NCBI GenBank assembly: GCA_029260015.1
Contig: JAJDEB010000023.1
Coordinates: 233,457-297,456 of the forward strand
DNA from: Phycisphaerae bacterium
Lineage (GTDB): Bacteria; Planctomycetota; Phycisphaerae; UBA1845
Length of the DNA: 64,000 nucleotides
Direction of reading: 5' to 3'
The notes beneath the pieces were generated by a model. That model was not told the origin of the DNA and searched no databases. It saw only the letters and a list, made by a program, of their open reading frames with translations. Shown piece by piece: positions 18,989 to 27,218 of this stretch. The translations under genes were made by a program, and so were the position numbers. Within the stretch, counting starts at the first letter, position 1, and every line of letters starts with the position of its first letter.

Positions 18989-19528
18989 ATGCTCGATCCA
19001 CGTTCACCCGACTTTGAACCCGTCATCGAAACTGCTGTCACCGATCCCAAAGAATTAGATTCTAAAGAATGGACGCCGCAGCGCGGACTCATCAACGGTT
19101 TAATCGCCACTGCGATTGCTGCCATCGTCCTGACCATTGGTTGGACAGCCCTCACGCGCGTATCACCGCTATCGATGATCTTTCACGTGTGCGACGACGC
19201 AAAGCCAACGTTGTTTCTCGCTTTCCTTGGAATTGTCACCGGGTTCGTAATGACATGGATTTTGTTCGTTTGCATGCACAAGGCATCACGAATGGTAAGC
19301 CGCCCATGCACGGTCGGCGTAGTCGTCATCGCCCTGTTGATGATCCTCGCCCGCCAGATCGCCATCGCCGCATTTGACGTCAAAGTAGATGGCCTCGATG
19401 TTTCCGGCTGGGAGTGGTTGGGACTAAGAAGGATCATCGTAACAAACTTAGGCCTATGGCTAGGCATCGTCGGAGCGGCATACCTCTTCCACGAAGGCGA
19501 TTCATTCGTCGAGATGTTCTATGGCTAA
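18989..19528 (+). CDS. Four-helix membrane protein of unknown function
   Basis: 179 residues. About 30 polar residues are followed by four predicted membrane helices (GLIATAIAAIVLTIGWTA, LFLAFLGIVTGFVMTWILF, VGVVVIALLMILA and IIVTNLGLWLGIVGAAYLF). No catalytic or binding motif is visible and I do not recognise the family. Its stop codon overlaps the stop of the convergent DUF6265 gene by 4 bp. No terminator is evident between them. Confidence 0.7.
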   Translation: MLDPRSPDFEPVIETAVTDPKELDSKEWTPQRGLINGLIATAIAAIVLTIGWTALTRVSPLSMIFHVCDDAKPTLFLAFLGIVTGFVMTWILFVCMHKASRMVSRPCTVGVVVIALLMILARQIAIAAFDVKVDGLDVSGWEWLGLRRIIVTNLGLWLGIVGAAYLFHEGDSFVEMFYG

Positions 19529-20052
19529 CCGTTGTCGCCAACCCGTGCGAGCGTCATGGTTTGATTCACTTCTTTTTCGCGCATGGTTCCTATGACTTGA
19601 ATTACCAGTTCGTCGGGCTTGGTGCGTTCGTAGATGATCGTGTTTGGAAAGTCGTGTTCGGGGTTGGCGAATACAACCCGCTTCTTGGCTTCCTCGAATT
19701 CGGATAGCTTAAACGATGTGCTGCTTTTCTTGCCGAAGGGATACGGTGTCAGCACGACTTCGCCTTCTATGGTTTGGAAGTGTTCGAATTCGATCATCAC
19801 CACCCGATCGCCGCGAAACTCTTTGCTGGAGCTGAGGATCATTCCGCCGTCGGGCGTGGTGTATGCCGACTCCCACCTGCCGCCGGGAAACGTGCCGCTC
19901 CAGTTGCCGGCGAGGAATGACAACTGCTCGATCGCGACTTTGGGGGCATCTGCGCCGGCACCCTCTTTCGATTCTTCCGCAACCAGCCGATTCAAACCAA
20001 CGGCTGCCGCCACCGCCAACCCCATCACGCAAACCCGTTTCCATCGATTCAT
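19525..20052 (-). CDS. Secreted DUF6265-like protein
   Basis: 175 residues from the ATG at 20052, preceded by AAAGGAGC; the frame to 20085 adds eleven residues without a site. An N-terminal signal sequence (RVCVMGLAVAAAVGLNRLVA) is followed by the family pattern FLAGNWSGTFPGGRWESAYT, GGMILSSSKEFRGDR and ANPEHDFPNTIIYERT. The last is the typical F-x-N-P-x-H-D-F-P end of DUF6265 lipocalin-like beta-barrels. Function unknown. Exported, judging by the leader. Confidence 0.8.
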   Translation of the reverse strand: MNRWKRVCVMGLAVAAAVGLNRLVAEESKEGAGADAPKVAIEQLSFLAGNWSGTFPGGRWESAYTTPDGGMILSSSKEFRGDRVVMIEFEHFQTIEGEVVLTPYPFGKKSSTSFKLSEFEEAKKRVVFANPEHDFPNTIIYERTKPDELVIQVIGTMREKEVNQTMTLARVGDNG

Positions 20053-20353
20053 ATCCGCTGCTCCTTTTGGCCGATTCACCTGCACGATGCAGATGGGTTT
20101 TTATGAGTTTTTCCCCGGGGCGGACAACCGACCGGCAAACGCCATTTGCGCCGATCGCCCCGCACGCCTCTGAAAATGCAGAAAATGCCGATACTCTGCG
20201 GCCCGTCTGCCTCAAGACGCTCCGGCTAGATTCCGATAATAAGGCAGTTGGCGCACGCTTTGAAACCGTCACCGACGACCTTGAATGCGGCGTTCCAGCG
20301 CTCATGGATTATACAGTTAATCATTGGGAACATGTTGTCTCGAAAGACATCTG
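20053..20353. other. Divergent intergenic region between DUF6265 gene and fliM
   Basis: About 300 bp between divergent genes, so both promoters should lie here. I found no clear hairpin, repeat or small gene. Confidence 0.4.
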
Positions 20354-21409
20354 ATGGCTGACGTTCTTGATCAAAATGAAGTCGATGCCCTGTTGGCGGC
20401 CGTCGATACCGGTGGAGCCGACGAGGGGACTCCTTCGCCGCGTTCGGGTTATGCAAACTCGGGCCCGGTGAAACCGCAGAAGGAATCGCGCACCTACGAC
20501 TTCAAACGCCCCGAGCGCGTCAGCAAAGATCAGATGCGTTCGTTGGAAAGTCTCCACGATAGTTTTTCAAGAAACCTCGGCGCGTCGCTCTCGAGCTTTC
20601 TTCGAACCATCGTCGAAGTCCGCGTTTCGACCATCGAACAGTTGACCTATAGCGAGTTCATTCATTCGCTGCCCAACCCGACGAATTTCAACCTGCTTTC
20701 ATGCGAACCGCTTGAAGGGCAAATGTGCCTGGAGATCAGCCCGCTGATTATCTATCCGATCATCGATCGGCTGCTGGGCGGATCGAGCAACGAAATCTTC
20801 GTACCGCAGCGGCCACTCACGTCTATTGAACTGCGCTTGATTCAAAAGATGACTGACCGGGCGCTGACCGAATTGACCGATGTCTGGTCCAACTTGTTTG
20901 AAGTTAAATTCGGATTGAGCGAAACCGAAAGCAACCCGCACTTGGTTCAGATCGTCGCTCCGAACGAAGTGGTCGTGGTCATCGGTTTTGAACTTCGCAT
21001 GGGCCCGCGGGCTGGCACGATGAGCCTTTGTATTCCGTTCAACGTCATCGAGCCGGCGATGTCCAAGCTCGCGACGCAGGGTTGGTTGTCGTACAGCCGA
21101 AGCGCCAGCCAAGAATCCCAATCCGACGCGATCATGAGTCGCATCGACTCGGCTAAGATCGAACTCTGTGCAGACCTGGCTGAGACGACGATGACGGTCG
21201 AAGAACTGCTGGCCCTTCAGCCCGGTGACATCATTCAAACCACCAAACCGTCCAAAGAAGAATTGCTGATTCGTGTCGAGGGCAAAAACAAATTCGCAGC
21301 AACGGTCGGCCGCCATCGCCAGAACCGGGCCGTCAAGATCACTCGGTCTATCAAACCAGGCGATCCGCTAGAACGCCCCGTCGCCGAAGTCACGCTCGAC
21401 CCCAACTAG
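20354..21409 (+). CDS. fliM: Flagellar motor switch protein FliM
   Basis: 351 residues from the ATG at 20354 (MADVLDQNEVDALLAAVDTG). The LDQNEVDALL segment is the N-terminal EIDALL-type motif that binds phosphorylated CheY. The middle domain is conserved (YDFKRPERVSKDQMRSLESL, SLRTI-like FLRTIVEVRVSTIEQLTYSE, ALTELTDVW). The C-terminal SpoA domain ends around DIIQTTKPSKEELLIRVEGK. FliM forms part of the C-ring that sets rotation direction. No other flagellar or chemotaxis gene is adjacent, so this is an isolated motor gene. Confidence 0.95.
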   Translation: MADVLDQNEVDALLAAVDTGGADEGTPSPRSGYANSGPVKPQKESRTYDFKRPERVSKDQMRSLESLHDSFSRNLGASLSSFLRTIVEVRVSTIEQLTYSEFIHSLPNPTNFNLLSCEPLEGQMCLEISPLIIYPIIDRLLGGSSNEIFVPQRPLTSIELRLIQKMTDRALTELTDVWSNLFEVKFGLSETESNPHLVQIVAPNEVVVVIGFELRMGPRAGTMSLCIPFNVIEPAMSKLATQGWLSYSRSASQESQSDAIMSRIDSAKIELCADLAETTMTVEELLALQPGDIIQTTKPSKEELLIRVEGKNKFAATVGRHRQNRAVKITRSIKPGDPLERPVAEVTLDPN

Positions 21410-21572
21410 TCGAACCCAAGCAATCAAATTCACATCGGAAAATCCACACCAGCAATCCCGCACAGCTTGACGATTCGCAACCCAAACGGCAGCATAGTCC
21501 GCCAGCACCAAAGGCGTACCCCGCATGACAAAGATGCAGCAGCGCCAAAGTGCCGCGGCCAAAAAGCGCAAA

Positions 21573-21646
21573 GTCCCCGTAGTTCAATTGGATAGAACGT
21601 CGGTTTCCGAAGCCGGAGGTTACAGGTTCAAGTCCTGTCGGGGATA
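21573..21646 (+). tRNA. tRNA-Arg (anticodon CCG)
   Basis: 74-nt cloverleaf. The acceptor stem GTCCCCG pairs with CGGGGAT (with one G-U pair), D stem GTTC/GAAC, anticodon stem TCGGT/GCCGG with loop TTCCGAA (anticodon CCG, reading CGG), and T stem ACAGG/CCTGT with loop TTCAAGT. No CCA is encoded. The minus-strand zinc-ribbon gene runs 27 bp into its 3' end, and the accessory block begins here. Confidence 0.95.
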
Positions 21647-22090
21647 TGGATGGGATTGCTCGCATCCAACGGCTAGACCACATTCGGGGCAGACACCACT
21701 GACGTTGCCAGTTAGATCGTAACCGCATTTTGCGCAGCCTGTTTTGATGCGTCCGTCCGACCGCCAAAGCCAAATTGTCCCAAGAGTCGTTGCCGTCAAG
21801 AGCATCCAGATTGGCATGTGGACAAAGGTAAGTCGACTGTCGTGAAATAACTCGGGCCACCAACTAAAATGATCGTCCGACCTCCAAACATGCCATCCAA
21901 CTGGCCTGTACGCATCGTCATAGGAAAAACGACCACCACCGAGAAGGCCGTTTCCGCATCCGAACGCCCACCGGTTTCCAGCCCAGTATGCATTCCTGAA
22001 AACATTGAGTATCCATGCCACCCCAAGAATAGAACACGCCCCAACTCCGAACCATTTGAAAAGCCATCGTTTTCGGATGCACACTTTCAT
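21620..22090 (-). CDS. Zinc-ribbon membrane protein, paralogue 1
   Basis: 156 residues from the ATG at 22090 (GCGAGG upstream). One N-terminal helix (residues about 8-30) is followed by a roughly 70-residue aromatic-rich extracytoplasmic segment. A second helix follows (MPIWMLLTATTLGTIWLW), then a C-terminal ribbon CAKCGYDLTGNVSGVCPECG with two CxxC pairs. The last residues (SHPYPRQDLNL) are encoded by the strand opposite the tRNA-Arg 3' end, so the reading frame has been extended into the tRNA gene. The start overlaps the upstream gene's stop as ATGA, implying coupled translation with paralogues 2 and 3. Function unknown. Confidence 0.8.
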   Translation of the reverse strand: MKVCIRKRWLFKWFGVGACSILGVAWILNVFRNAYWAGNRWAFGCGNGLLGGGRFSYDDAYRPVGWHVWRSDDHFSWWPELFHDSRLTFVHMPIWMLLTATTLGTIWLWRSDGRIKTGCAKCGYDLTGNVSGVCPECGLAVGCEQSHPYPRQDLNL

Positions 22091-22542
22091 GATGCCTCGC
22101 CACATTCGGGGCATCTCGGCTTGAGCAGCCCCGTCAGGTTATAACCGCAGCGGATGCATTGATTGCGTTTGCGACGACGATGTCTGCGAAATCGCGCGAA
22201 ACAAAATGACAGGCACGGGTAAACCGCCAGCAATGTACAGAGAAACAAGAATTTAGCCTTCAATACAATGTGCGTATATCCAGATTCTCCCGAGTGCCAA
22301 CTTAGGAATACATAGTCCTTGTAGCTCCCCTGCCAACGGTTGGCATCGTGCCAGTCTGGAATGCGAGCGCTTCGATTCTCAACCCATTGCAGTATGAATC
22401 CTCCGCCTCGAAAATCGAGCATGATGATTCGGGTTGGTGAAGCGCTACCATAATGCTTGAAGGTGCGCTCGGCGGCCAACCAGACGACCAACGTAAAGAC
22501 GGCCAGAACAAACAGGAAACGCTTGATCCATTTGCGAATCAT
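22087..22542 (-). CDS. Zinc-ribbon membrane protein, paralogue 2
   Basis: 151 residues from the ATG at 22542; its stop overlaps the start of paralogue 1 as ATGA. N-terminal helix FLFVLAVFTLVVWLAA, an extracytoplasmic segment rich in Trp/Gly/Ser, a second helix (FLFLCTLLAVYPCLSFCF), a basic stretch (RRHRRRKRN) and the ribbon CIRCGYNLTGLLKPRCPECG. The usual GN-x-SG linker between the two CxxC pairs is replaced by GLLKPR, so this copy has diverged in the ribbon but keeps all four cysteines. Function unknown. Confidence 0.8.
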   Translation of the reverse strand: MIRKWIKRFLFVLAVFTLVVWLAAERTFKHYGSASPTRIIMLDFRGGGFILQWVENRSARIPDWHDANRWQGSYKDYVFLSWHSGESGYTHIVLKAKFLFLCTLLAVYPCLSFCFARFRRHRRRKRNQCIRCGYNLTGLLKPRCPECGEAS

Positions 22543-22850
22543 GTCACCGTCCCGCATTCAGGACATACACCGCTTACGTTGCCGGTCAGGTCATACCTAC
22601 AATTCAAACACTTGCCGTCGGGCTGGCGATCCATTCGCCATAGCCAGTATGCCGCTATCGATACCGGTATGCACATCATCAGGATTGGCACAAAGATCGC
22701 TTTCAGCGTGTGGTAATCGGCTGGCACCGCCGAACGGAGAACGGAGCCGATGGGAAACAAGTGCTTATCTACCCACATCGCTCCAAGCACAACGCATACC
22801 GCAACTACAAGCCATGCGAGTATGCGCCGCATTCGGGTTCGTCGCTGCAT
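22539..22850 (-). CDS. Zinc-ribbon membrane protein, paralogue 3
   Basis: 103 residues, the shortest intact copy and the first gene of a three-gene ATGA-coupled run (22850 to 21620). N-terminal helix (ILAWLVVAVCVVLGAMWV), a very short extracytoplasmic loop, a second helix (FVPILMMCIPVSIAAYWLW) and the ribbon CLNCRYDLTGNVSGVCPECG. A start at the ATG at 22832 is also possible. Compared with the other copies, most of the variable extracytoplasmic domain is missing. Function unknown. Confidence 0.78.
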   Translation of the reverse strand: MQRRTRMRRILAWLVVAVCVVLGAMWVDKHLFPIGSVLRSAVPADYHTLKAIFVPILMMCIPVSIAAYWLWRMDRQPDGKCLNCRYDLTGNVSGVCPECGTVT

Positions 22851-22918
22851 GCTCCCATATTATCTGTCCCCGCACACGACTGCCAACACCATCGCTACTA
22901 GCAACTCGTGTGGGCTTG

Positions 22919-23045
22919 GACGGGTGGCAGAAATCTTCAGACTTGGGGCTTTCGCTATCTGGGTTATTGAGATCCACCTGCTTCTTGGCCAGCCTGATGT
23001 CGCGAATCGACTCCCCCACGATCAAGAGATCATGGGCCACCTGTC
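22919..23045. mobile_element. MITE-like element, copy A
   Basis: 127-bp element with near-perfect inverted ends, GACGGGTGGC at 22919-22928 and GCCACCTGTC at 23036-23045 (one mismatch). Its interior matches the element at 26051-26175 along its length (shared landmarks include ATCTTCAGAC/GTCTTCAGAT near the left end, GATCCAC in the middle and a CTCCCCCA block near the right end). No coding capacity. Located between a zinc-ribbon gene and the methyltransferase gene. Confidence 0.75.
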
Positions 23046-23054
23046 GAAACGCAT

Positions 23055-23867
23055 TCACTTGGTAAAAAGCATGACCAATTGATCGCCCGTTCGCGATTTG
23101 ATGTGGCTTAGGCGGCGCTCGATTGCTGCGAGGGGGAAGGGCAACTTCTTGATTAGACCAAAGCTTACTACCCGCAGCGACACTTGCATCGCCATCATCC
23201 CGCGAAGCCCGGGAAAATAGACGGCGTGCTTCTCCAAGGTTAGTGACGGCGGACAGGCGTCTACGATCTGCGCGGGTTTGTAATGGCGATGCCAGGGTTT
23301 TCTGCCGTCCGACATCGATATGTCGCCGACCATCCCCTTGTCAGCCCCTCGGATAAATCGCTGCTCGTAGTGTTTTTTGCCGCCGCTGAGTCGCAAATGA
23401 ATGAAGCGATGCAGCCGGGGAAACACGAATTTGAAATTGCCAGTATCCAAGAACGCGAACCAACCACGGTGCGGAGTAGTCAGAAGCAGTTTACCGCCCG
23501 GCTTGAGAATCCGGATCAACTCGGCGAGCGTTGCCGCTTCGTCAGGAACGTGTTCGATCACTTCGACAATGGCGATCGTGTCAAAGTATTCATCGGGGAA
23601 ATCCGTCTTGCCATCCAATCCGATCACGCCCAACTTGAACTCTGGATGTTTTGCTTGGGCCTGTTCGATCTTATCGATGTCAACGTCAACGCCATGACAC
23701 TCGTCGCAATGATCGCTCACCGCATCCAACAAGCCGCAAGGACCGCATCCATAATCCAAGAACCGCCCTAGTGGAAAATCGAGCCATTGCAACGCCCGCT
23801 CACGCCATCGCAGCGGTATCTTCTGGGCGGAGCTATTCTTGTTTTCAGTCTGTGACGTTTCACTCAT
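23055..23867 (-). CDS. Class I SAM-dependent methyltransferase
   Basis: 270 residues. Motif I is FLDYGCGPCGLLDAVSD (residues 36-52), the acidic end of strand 2 is CHGVDVDIDK, motif IV is FDTIAIVEVIEHVPDEA, and RILKPGGKLLLTTPHRGWFA completes the Rossmann-like core. This is a UbiE/Methyltransf_11 type enzyme. The C-terminal 110 residues are basic and carry a semi-hydrophobic stretch (GMMAMQVSLRVVSFGLI). That hints at membrane or lipid/polysaccharide association, but the substrate is unknown. It sits alone among zinc-ribbon genes. Confidence 0.88.
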   Translation of the reverse strand: MSETSQTENKNSSAQKIPLRWRERALQWLDFPLGRFLDYGCGPCGLLDAVSDHCDECHGVDVDIDKIEQAQAKHPEFKLGVIGLDGKTDFPDEYFDTIAIVEVIEHVPDEAATLAELIRILKPGGKLLLTTPHRGWFAFLDTGNFKFVFPRLHRFIHLRLSGGKKHYEQRFIRGADKGMVGDISMSDGRKPWHRHYKPAQIVDACPPSLTLEKHAVYFPGLRGMMAMQVSLRVVSFGLIKKLPFPLAAIERRLSHIKSRTGDQLVMLFTK

Positions 23868-24269
23868 GCGTTTAGCCCAGTCCAGTAGTGTTTTGAGCTA
23901 AGCCCGGCTGATTTCTTGCGACGCCCGCCATTTGCTCTCAATGTTCGCAACGGAACTTTAGTCTCCTCATTATGAAATGAATCCACCGCAATTTCCAGAG
24001 CGCGGACAAACCGCTTTGGGGCATAGCAATCAGAGTCGAAGAAACGTTGGACCGTTGACTTGGTCGCTCTCGTGATGATCCCGCGAGAGTGCGAACGAAA
24101 AGGAAAACCTGATTGCCGTTTCCGCACCCCTAAACGGTCGTCCCATAAATCGGGCTCCGGTTGACTCGGCTCGATGGTCGGTTCAATCAGTGACCAGCAA
24201 TCAAGAACATTGAGACAAGAGCACACCCGCACCTTGCAATCCGATGCACATCGAATTGTGGTTGCTCAC
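23868..24269. other. Intergenic region, possibly decayed sequence
   Basis: About 400 bp with no convincing gene. A minus-strand frame of 122 codons (23864-24232) overlaps the methyltransferase start as ATGA, but its product has no recognisable features or domain and no clear ribosome-binding site. I treat it as chance or decay. Confidence 0.4.
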
Positions 24270-25124
24270 TTAAACTTCCGTACCGCATTCAGGACAAGTG
24301 CCGCTGACATTTCCGGTGAGGTCGTATCCGCAACTGACACATTGGCCGGTGCTGCGGGGGTTGTAGCGCCAAAGCAGGAACGTCATCGCGGCAAGCGGCA
24401 GGAGCAGCATCCAGATTGGCATGTAAATGTGGCTTCCGGAGAATTCGAATTCGACATCCGGCCACCACGCCATCTTGGTCGGCAGAGGCGGACTTGGGCG
24501 GACTGAGACATTGGTTCCACGGTATTTGCACGTTGCTTTGATTCTTCCGGCTTCCAGTTCCCAGACCCAACGATTGGCCGAATACGTGTGATGCCTGGTC
24601 GAATATGTAAAACGGTTCTCGCTCGAAACCCACCAAGCGCCGCCGAGCAGCACGCTGATCGAAACACCCGTCCATCGAATAACAGTTAGCCGACGGAGCT
24701 TTTTGTGGCTGACAATGCGCCTGCAACTTCCGCAAAGATATGCGTTTGGACCCTCCAAACCAGCGCGACACCTTGAGCATCGCTCTGGCGCGTACTTAAC
24801 GATGCGCCACTTTCGCATCGTCCAGAGTAATACGGGGACCATAACCAACCAAATCGGCGCATCGAACCCGACGTCACCCTTGCGAATGCTGACGTCCGGC
24901 CACCACTTGCGCATGTTGCAACGCTCACGGGTTAGGCGCGTCTTAGGAGGCGCAGAATGGTCGCTGATCCATGTGCAAATCGCCCCATGATCGACGGACA
25001 AATTGAAGTATCCCAGCCGAAAGTACGTCTGCGCATAATTTGTTCCAACCCACACAACAGCAAGACCAACGCACGCAAATATTCCAAGCCATTTGAACAC
25101 GCGTTGTTCTTGAAGGCTTCGCAT
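24270..25124 (-). CDS. Zinc-ribbon membrane protein, paralogue 4 (internally duplicated)
   Basis: 284 residues from the ATG at 25124, which shares its A with the upstream stop (TGATG). The protein is two family units in tandem. The N-half has a helix, a segment with KWWPDVSIRKGDVGFD, a helix APIWLVMVPVLLW and a ribbon CSRCRAGLEGPNAYLCGSCR. The C-half repeats helix, AWWPDVEFEFSGSHIY, helix MPIWMLLLPLAAMTFLLWR and ribbon CVSCGYDLTGNVSGTCPECG. The shared WWPDV and PIW motifs show internal duplication. The first ribbon has drifted from the family consensus but keeps both CxxC pairs. Function unknown. Confidence 0.82.
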   Translation of the reverse strand: MRSLQEQRVFKWLGIFACVGLAVVWVGTNYAQTYFRLGYFNLSVDHGAICTWISDHSAPPKTRLTRERCNMRKWWPDVSIRKGDVGFDAPIWLVMVPVLLWTMRKWRIVKYAPERCSRCRAGLEGPNAYLCGSCRRIVSHKKLRRLTVIRWTGVSISVLLGGAWWVSSENRFTYSTRHHTYSANRWVWELEAGRIKATCKYRGTNVSVRPSPPLPTKMAWWPDVEFEFSGSHIYMPIWMLLLPLAAMTFLLWRYNPRSTGQCVSCGYDLTGNVSGTCPECGTEV

Positions 25125-25612
25125 CAGCAATCGGTCCCGCATTCAGGGCAAACCCCACTGACGTTACCGGTCAAATTATAGCCGCAACTCGTACACGAAT
25201 TGGGGAAACGCCACGCCAACCACACTTTGCGCAGTAGCGATTTCCAAACCACGAAGATCAATAACAATATCGTTGGCGGCCAAAGTGGAACCCTGACTTG
25301 AAACAGCCCTGACCGATTTATTCCATAGAAATGATCCGGAATCCAGTAGGTTACAAACCCATCAAGCCCGAGAACCGTAAGTCGCGGTTGGCGGAAATTC
25401 TGAATTCCATACTGCTCATTCATTGCGTCTAACATCGCCGATTGCGCTCTCGATCGAGCTGACGGTTCGGTCCAAGATACATATCCACGATTGAAGAACA
25501 CCATGTTATCTTTCGGTGTCAGGTAAAGGATGCGCCAATAACTGGCCATCCACGCCGCTCCGAATATCGCAAGCATCGTGATAACAATCTTGAATCGAAT
25601 GCTGCGAATCAT
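25124..25612 (-). CDS. Zinc-ribbon membrane protein, paralogue 5
   Basis: 162 residues from the ATG at 25612; an in-frame start at 25678 would add 22 residues of no family character. N-terminal helix (FKIVITMLAIFGAAWMASYW), an extracytoplasmic segment of about 95 residues, second helix (PLWPPTILLLIFVVW), and the ribbon CTSCGYNLTGNVSGVCPECG. Its stop overlaps the start of paralogue 4 (TGATG), so the two are probably translationally coupled. Function unknown. Confidence 0.8.
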   Translation of the reverse strand: MIRSIRFKIVITMLAIFGAAWMASYWRILYLTPKDNMVFFNRGYVSWTEPSARSRAQSAMLDAMNEQYGIQNFRQPRLTVLGLDGFVTYWIPDHFYGINRSGLFQVRVPLWPPTILLLIFVVWKSLLRKVWLAWRFPNSCTSCGYNLTGNVSGVCPECGTDC

Positions 25613-25799
25613 GTCGGTCTGTCGCAATTCGGTTGGGCGGCACTGCGTTTGAAACCATGGATGCAATCGTTTGATCAAAACGCCGCGACATTTGAGTCAA
25701 AGATGCAGCCTTTGTATGATACCGCCATGTCAATTGAGCGTTGTGTAATGTCTCAGTCTCCTAAAAACTAAAAACACTCGCAACTTTGGAGCCCGTACG

Positions 25800-26000
25800 A
25801 TGGAAACCGAGTCGACGTTTAACACGATCATGTGCATGTCGATTGCCAGCTCGATTGTGAGTTTTGGGGTCATGATCTTTCTGGCCATTCTCGCCAGTAG
25901 ATTCGTCACCGCTTTTGAGTCGATGGCCAAGAGCCTCGCACGGTTGGCCGGCCAGAACGAGAAGCAGGCGACGCAGTCCATTCCACAACAGTCGTCTTGA
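25800..26000 (+). CDS. Small single-transmembrane protein
   Basis: 66 residues with an ATG at 25800 preceded by TTTGGAGC at about nine bases. One hydrophobic helix (MCMSIASSIVSFGVMIFLAI, roughly residues 11-31) is followed by a polar amphipathic tail (FESMAKSLARLAGQNEKQAT). It is the only plus-strand gene between 21.6 and 26.4 kb. No family recognised. The ribosome-binding site and the ordered membrane-plus-tail layout support its being real. Confidence 0.6.
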   Translation: METESTFNTIMCMSIASSIVSFGVMIFLAILASRFVTAFESMAKSLARLAGQNEKQATQSIPQQSS

Positions 26001-26423
26001 TCGATTACTTCATGCGACTTCCAGCGCAGCGCTGACTCTGTGGGTCGCCTGACGGGTGGCCCAAGTCTTCAGATTTGGCGTCTCGATTTCCCGGCTCCTC
26101 AGATCCACTTGCTCATCTGGCAACTCTGCATCGCAAATTGCCTCCCCCAGGATCAATGATCCGGGGCCACCCGTCCACACAACGCGTCATGTATTACCAG
26201 CCCGCCAACCCTGATGGGAGCGCTCGCAAGTTGAATCAAGATAATTCTCGGCATAACTCTTGCTTACCGGCGTCAATTCTGATTGAACCAGCCGCATTCC
26301 ACAAATCCCTTGTTGTACATACCTTCAGACGCCCTCCAAAACATCCGAAAGTGCCGATACCGGGCTTCGTCTTTCGCTGAGGCGGCTCGAATTTTGCACT
26401 TGGGAAAACGGATTTTCCTCTCA
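26001..26423. other. Intergenic region carrying a MITE-like element
   Basis: About 420 bp upstream of the sugar-nucleotide operon. The first part is occupied by MITE copy B (26051-26175). The rest (26176-26423) should contain the operon promoter; I see no gene there. The frame open from 26283 is only an upstream extension of the nucleotidyltransferase. Confidence 0.5.
26051..26175. mobile_element. MITE-like element, copy B
   Basis: 125-bp element bounded by perfect inverted ends GACGGGTGGCCC (26051-26062) and GGGCCACCCGTC (26164-26175). An inner hairpin lies near the right end (CCGGATCATT region with GGATCA/TGATCC arms). Its interior matches copy A at 22919-23045. Non-coding. No transposase that could mobilise it is in the window. 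Confidence 0.75.
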
Positions 26424-27218
26424 ATGAACGATTGCGTCGTCATCCTGGCGGGCGGGCAAGGAAGCCGCCTTCGACCTTACACCACCGTTCTGCCCAAACC
26501 GCTCATGCCGGTTGGCGATGTGCCCATCCTCGAATTGCTCGTCAAGCAGCTTCGTTCATTGGGATTGAAGCGGCTCATCTTTGCGACGAATTATCGCGAC
26601 GGTTTGCTGCGGTCGTACTTCGGGTCGGGAAGAACGCTCGGCGTTGACATTTCCTACTGCAAAGAAAACCGCCCGATGGGAACGGTTGGCCCGCTGCATC
26701 TCGTTGCCAACGAACTGCCGCAATCGTTTCTGGTCATGAATGGCGACATCCTTACGGACCTGAACTACCGGGCACTGCTGGAAGATCACAAACAATCCGG
26801 CGAACTTTTGACGCTGGGTACCTTTCGACGAAAGGTGAAAATCGGCGACGGCGTGCTTGACGTTGATGACACGGGACGCGTGTCCGCGTTTCGCGAAAAA
26901 CCGACCATACCCCTCACGATTTCCCTCGGCGCATACGCGATGGACCGCAGCGTGCTCGACATGATTCCAGCTGGCGTACCGTTTGGCATGGATGAGTTGG
27001 TGCTGGCGATGCTCGAACGCAACCTGAGTGTCAACACCTACCACCACGACGGCATGTGGCTCGACATCGGCACACCGAGCGACCTCGAACGGGCCAACGA
27101 ATTGTTCGCATCGAAGCGAAAATCGTTTCTCGGCATCGACCCAACCGCCTTGCTTTCACCGAATGTTACAACCAACTCAACCGCAAGCACCGAATCAACA
27201 GAAGGAGTCAGCGTATGA
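26424..27218 (+). CDS. Sugar-1-phosphate nucleotidyltransferase
   Basis: 264 residues from the ATG at 26424. CVVILAGGQGSRLRPYTTVL then PKPLMPVGDVPILELL is the NTP-transferase signature (G-G-x-G-S-R-L-x-P and the PKP loop). MNGDILTDLNY is the metal-binding aspartate region, and GMWLDIGTPSDLERAN ends the domain. It joins a sugar-1-phosphate to a nucleotide. Sequence fits mannose/glucosamine-type enzymes, and the donor nucleotide cannot be read from it. The stop overlaps the next start as ATGA. Pairing with a LegB-like dehydratase resembles the PtmE/LegB pair of legionaminate pathways, an inference from gene order only. Confidence 0.9.
   Translation: MNDCVVILAGGQGSRLRPYTTVLPKPLMPVGDVPILELLVKQLRSLGLKRLIFATNYRDGLLRSYFGSGRTLGVDISYCKENRPMGTVGPLHLVANELPQSFLVMNGDILTDLNYRALLEDHKQSGELLTLGTFRRKVKIGDGVLDVDDTGRVSAFREKPTIPLTISLGAYAMDRSVLDMIPAGVPFGMDELVLAMLERNLSVNTYHHDGMWLDIGTPSDLERANELFASKRKSFLGIDPTALLSPNVTTNSTASTESTEGVSV

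Noticed and set aside
23864-24232. 122-codon minus-strand frame overlapping the methyltransferase start as ATGA
   Set aside because: Sequence lacks any domain, hydrophobic pattern or Shine-Dalgarno site, and the overlap alone can arise by chance.
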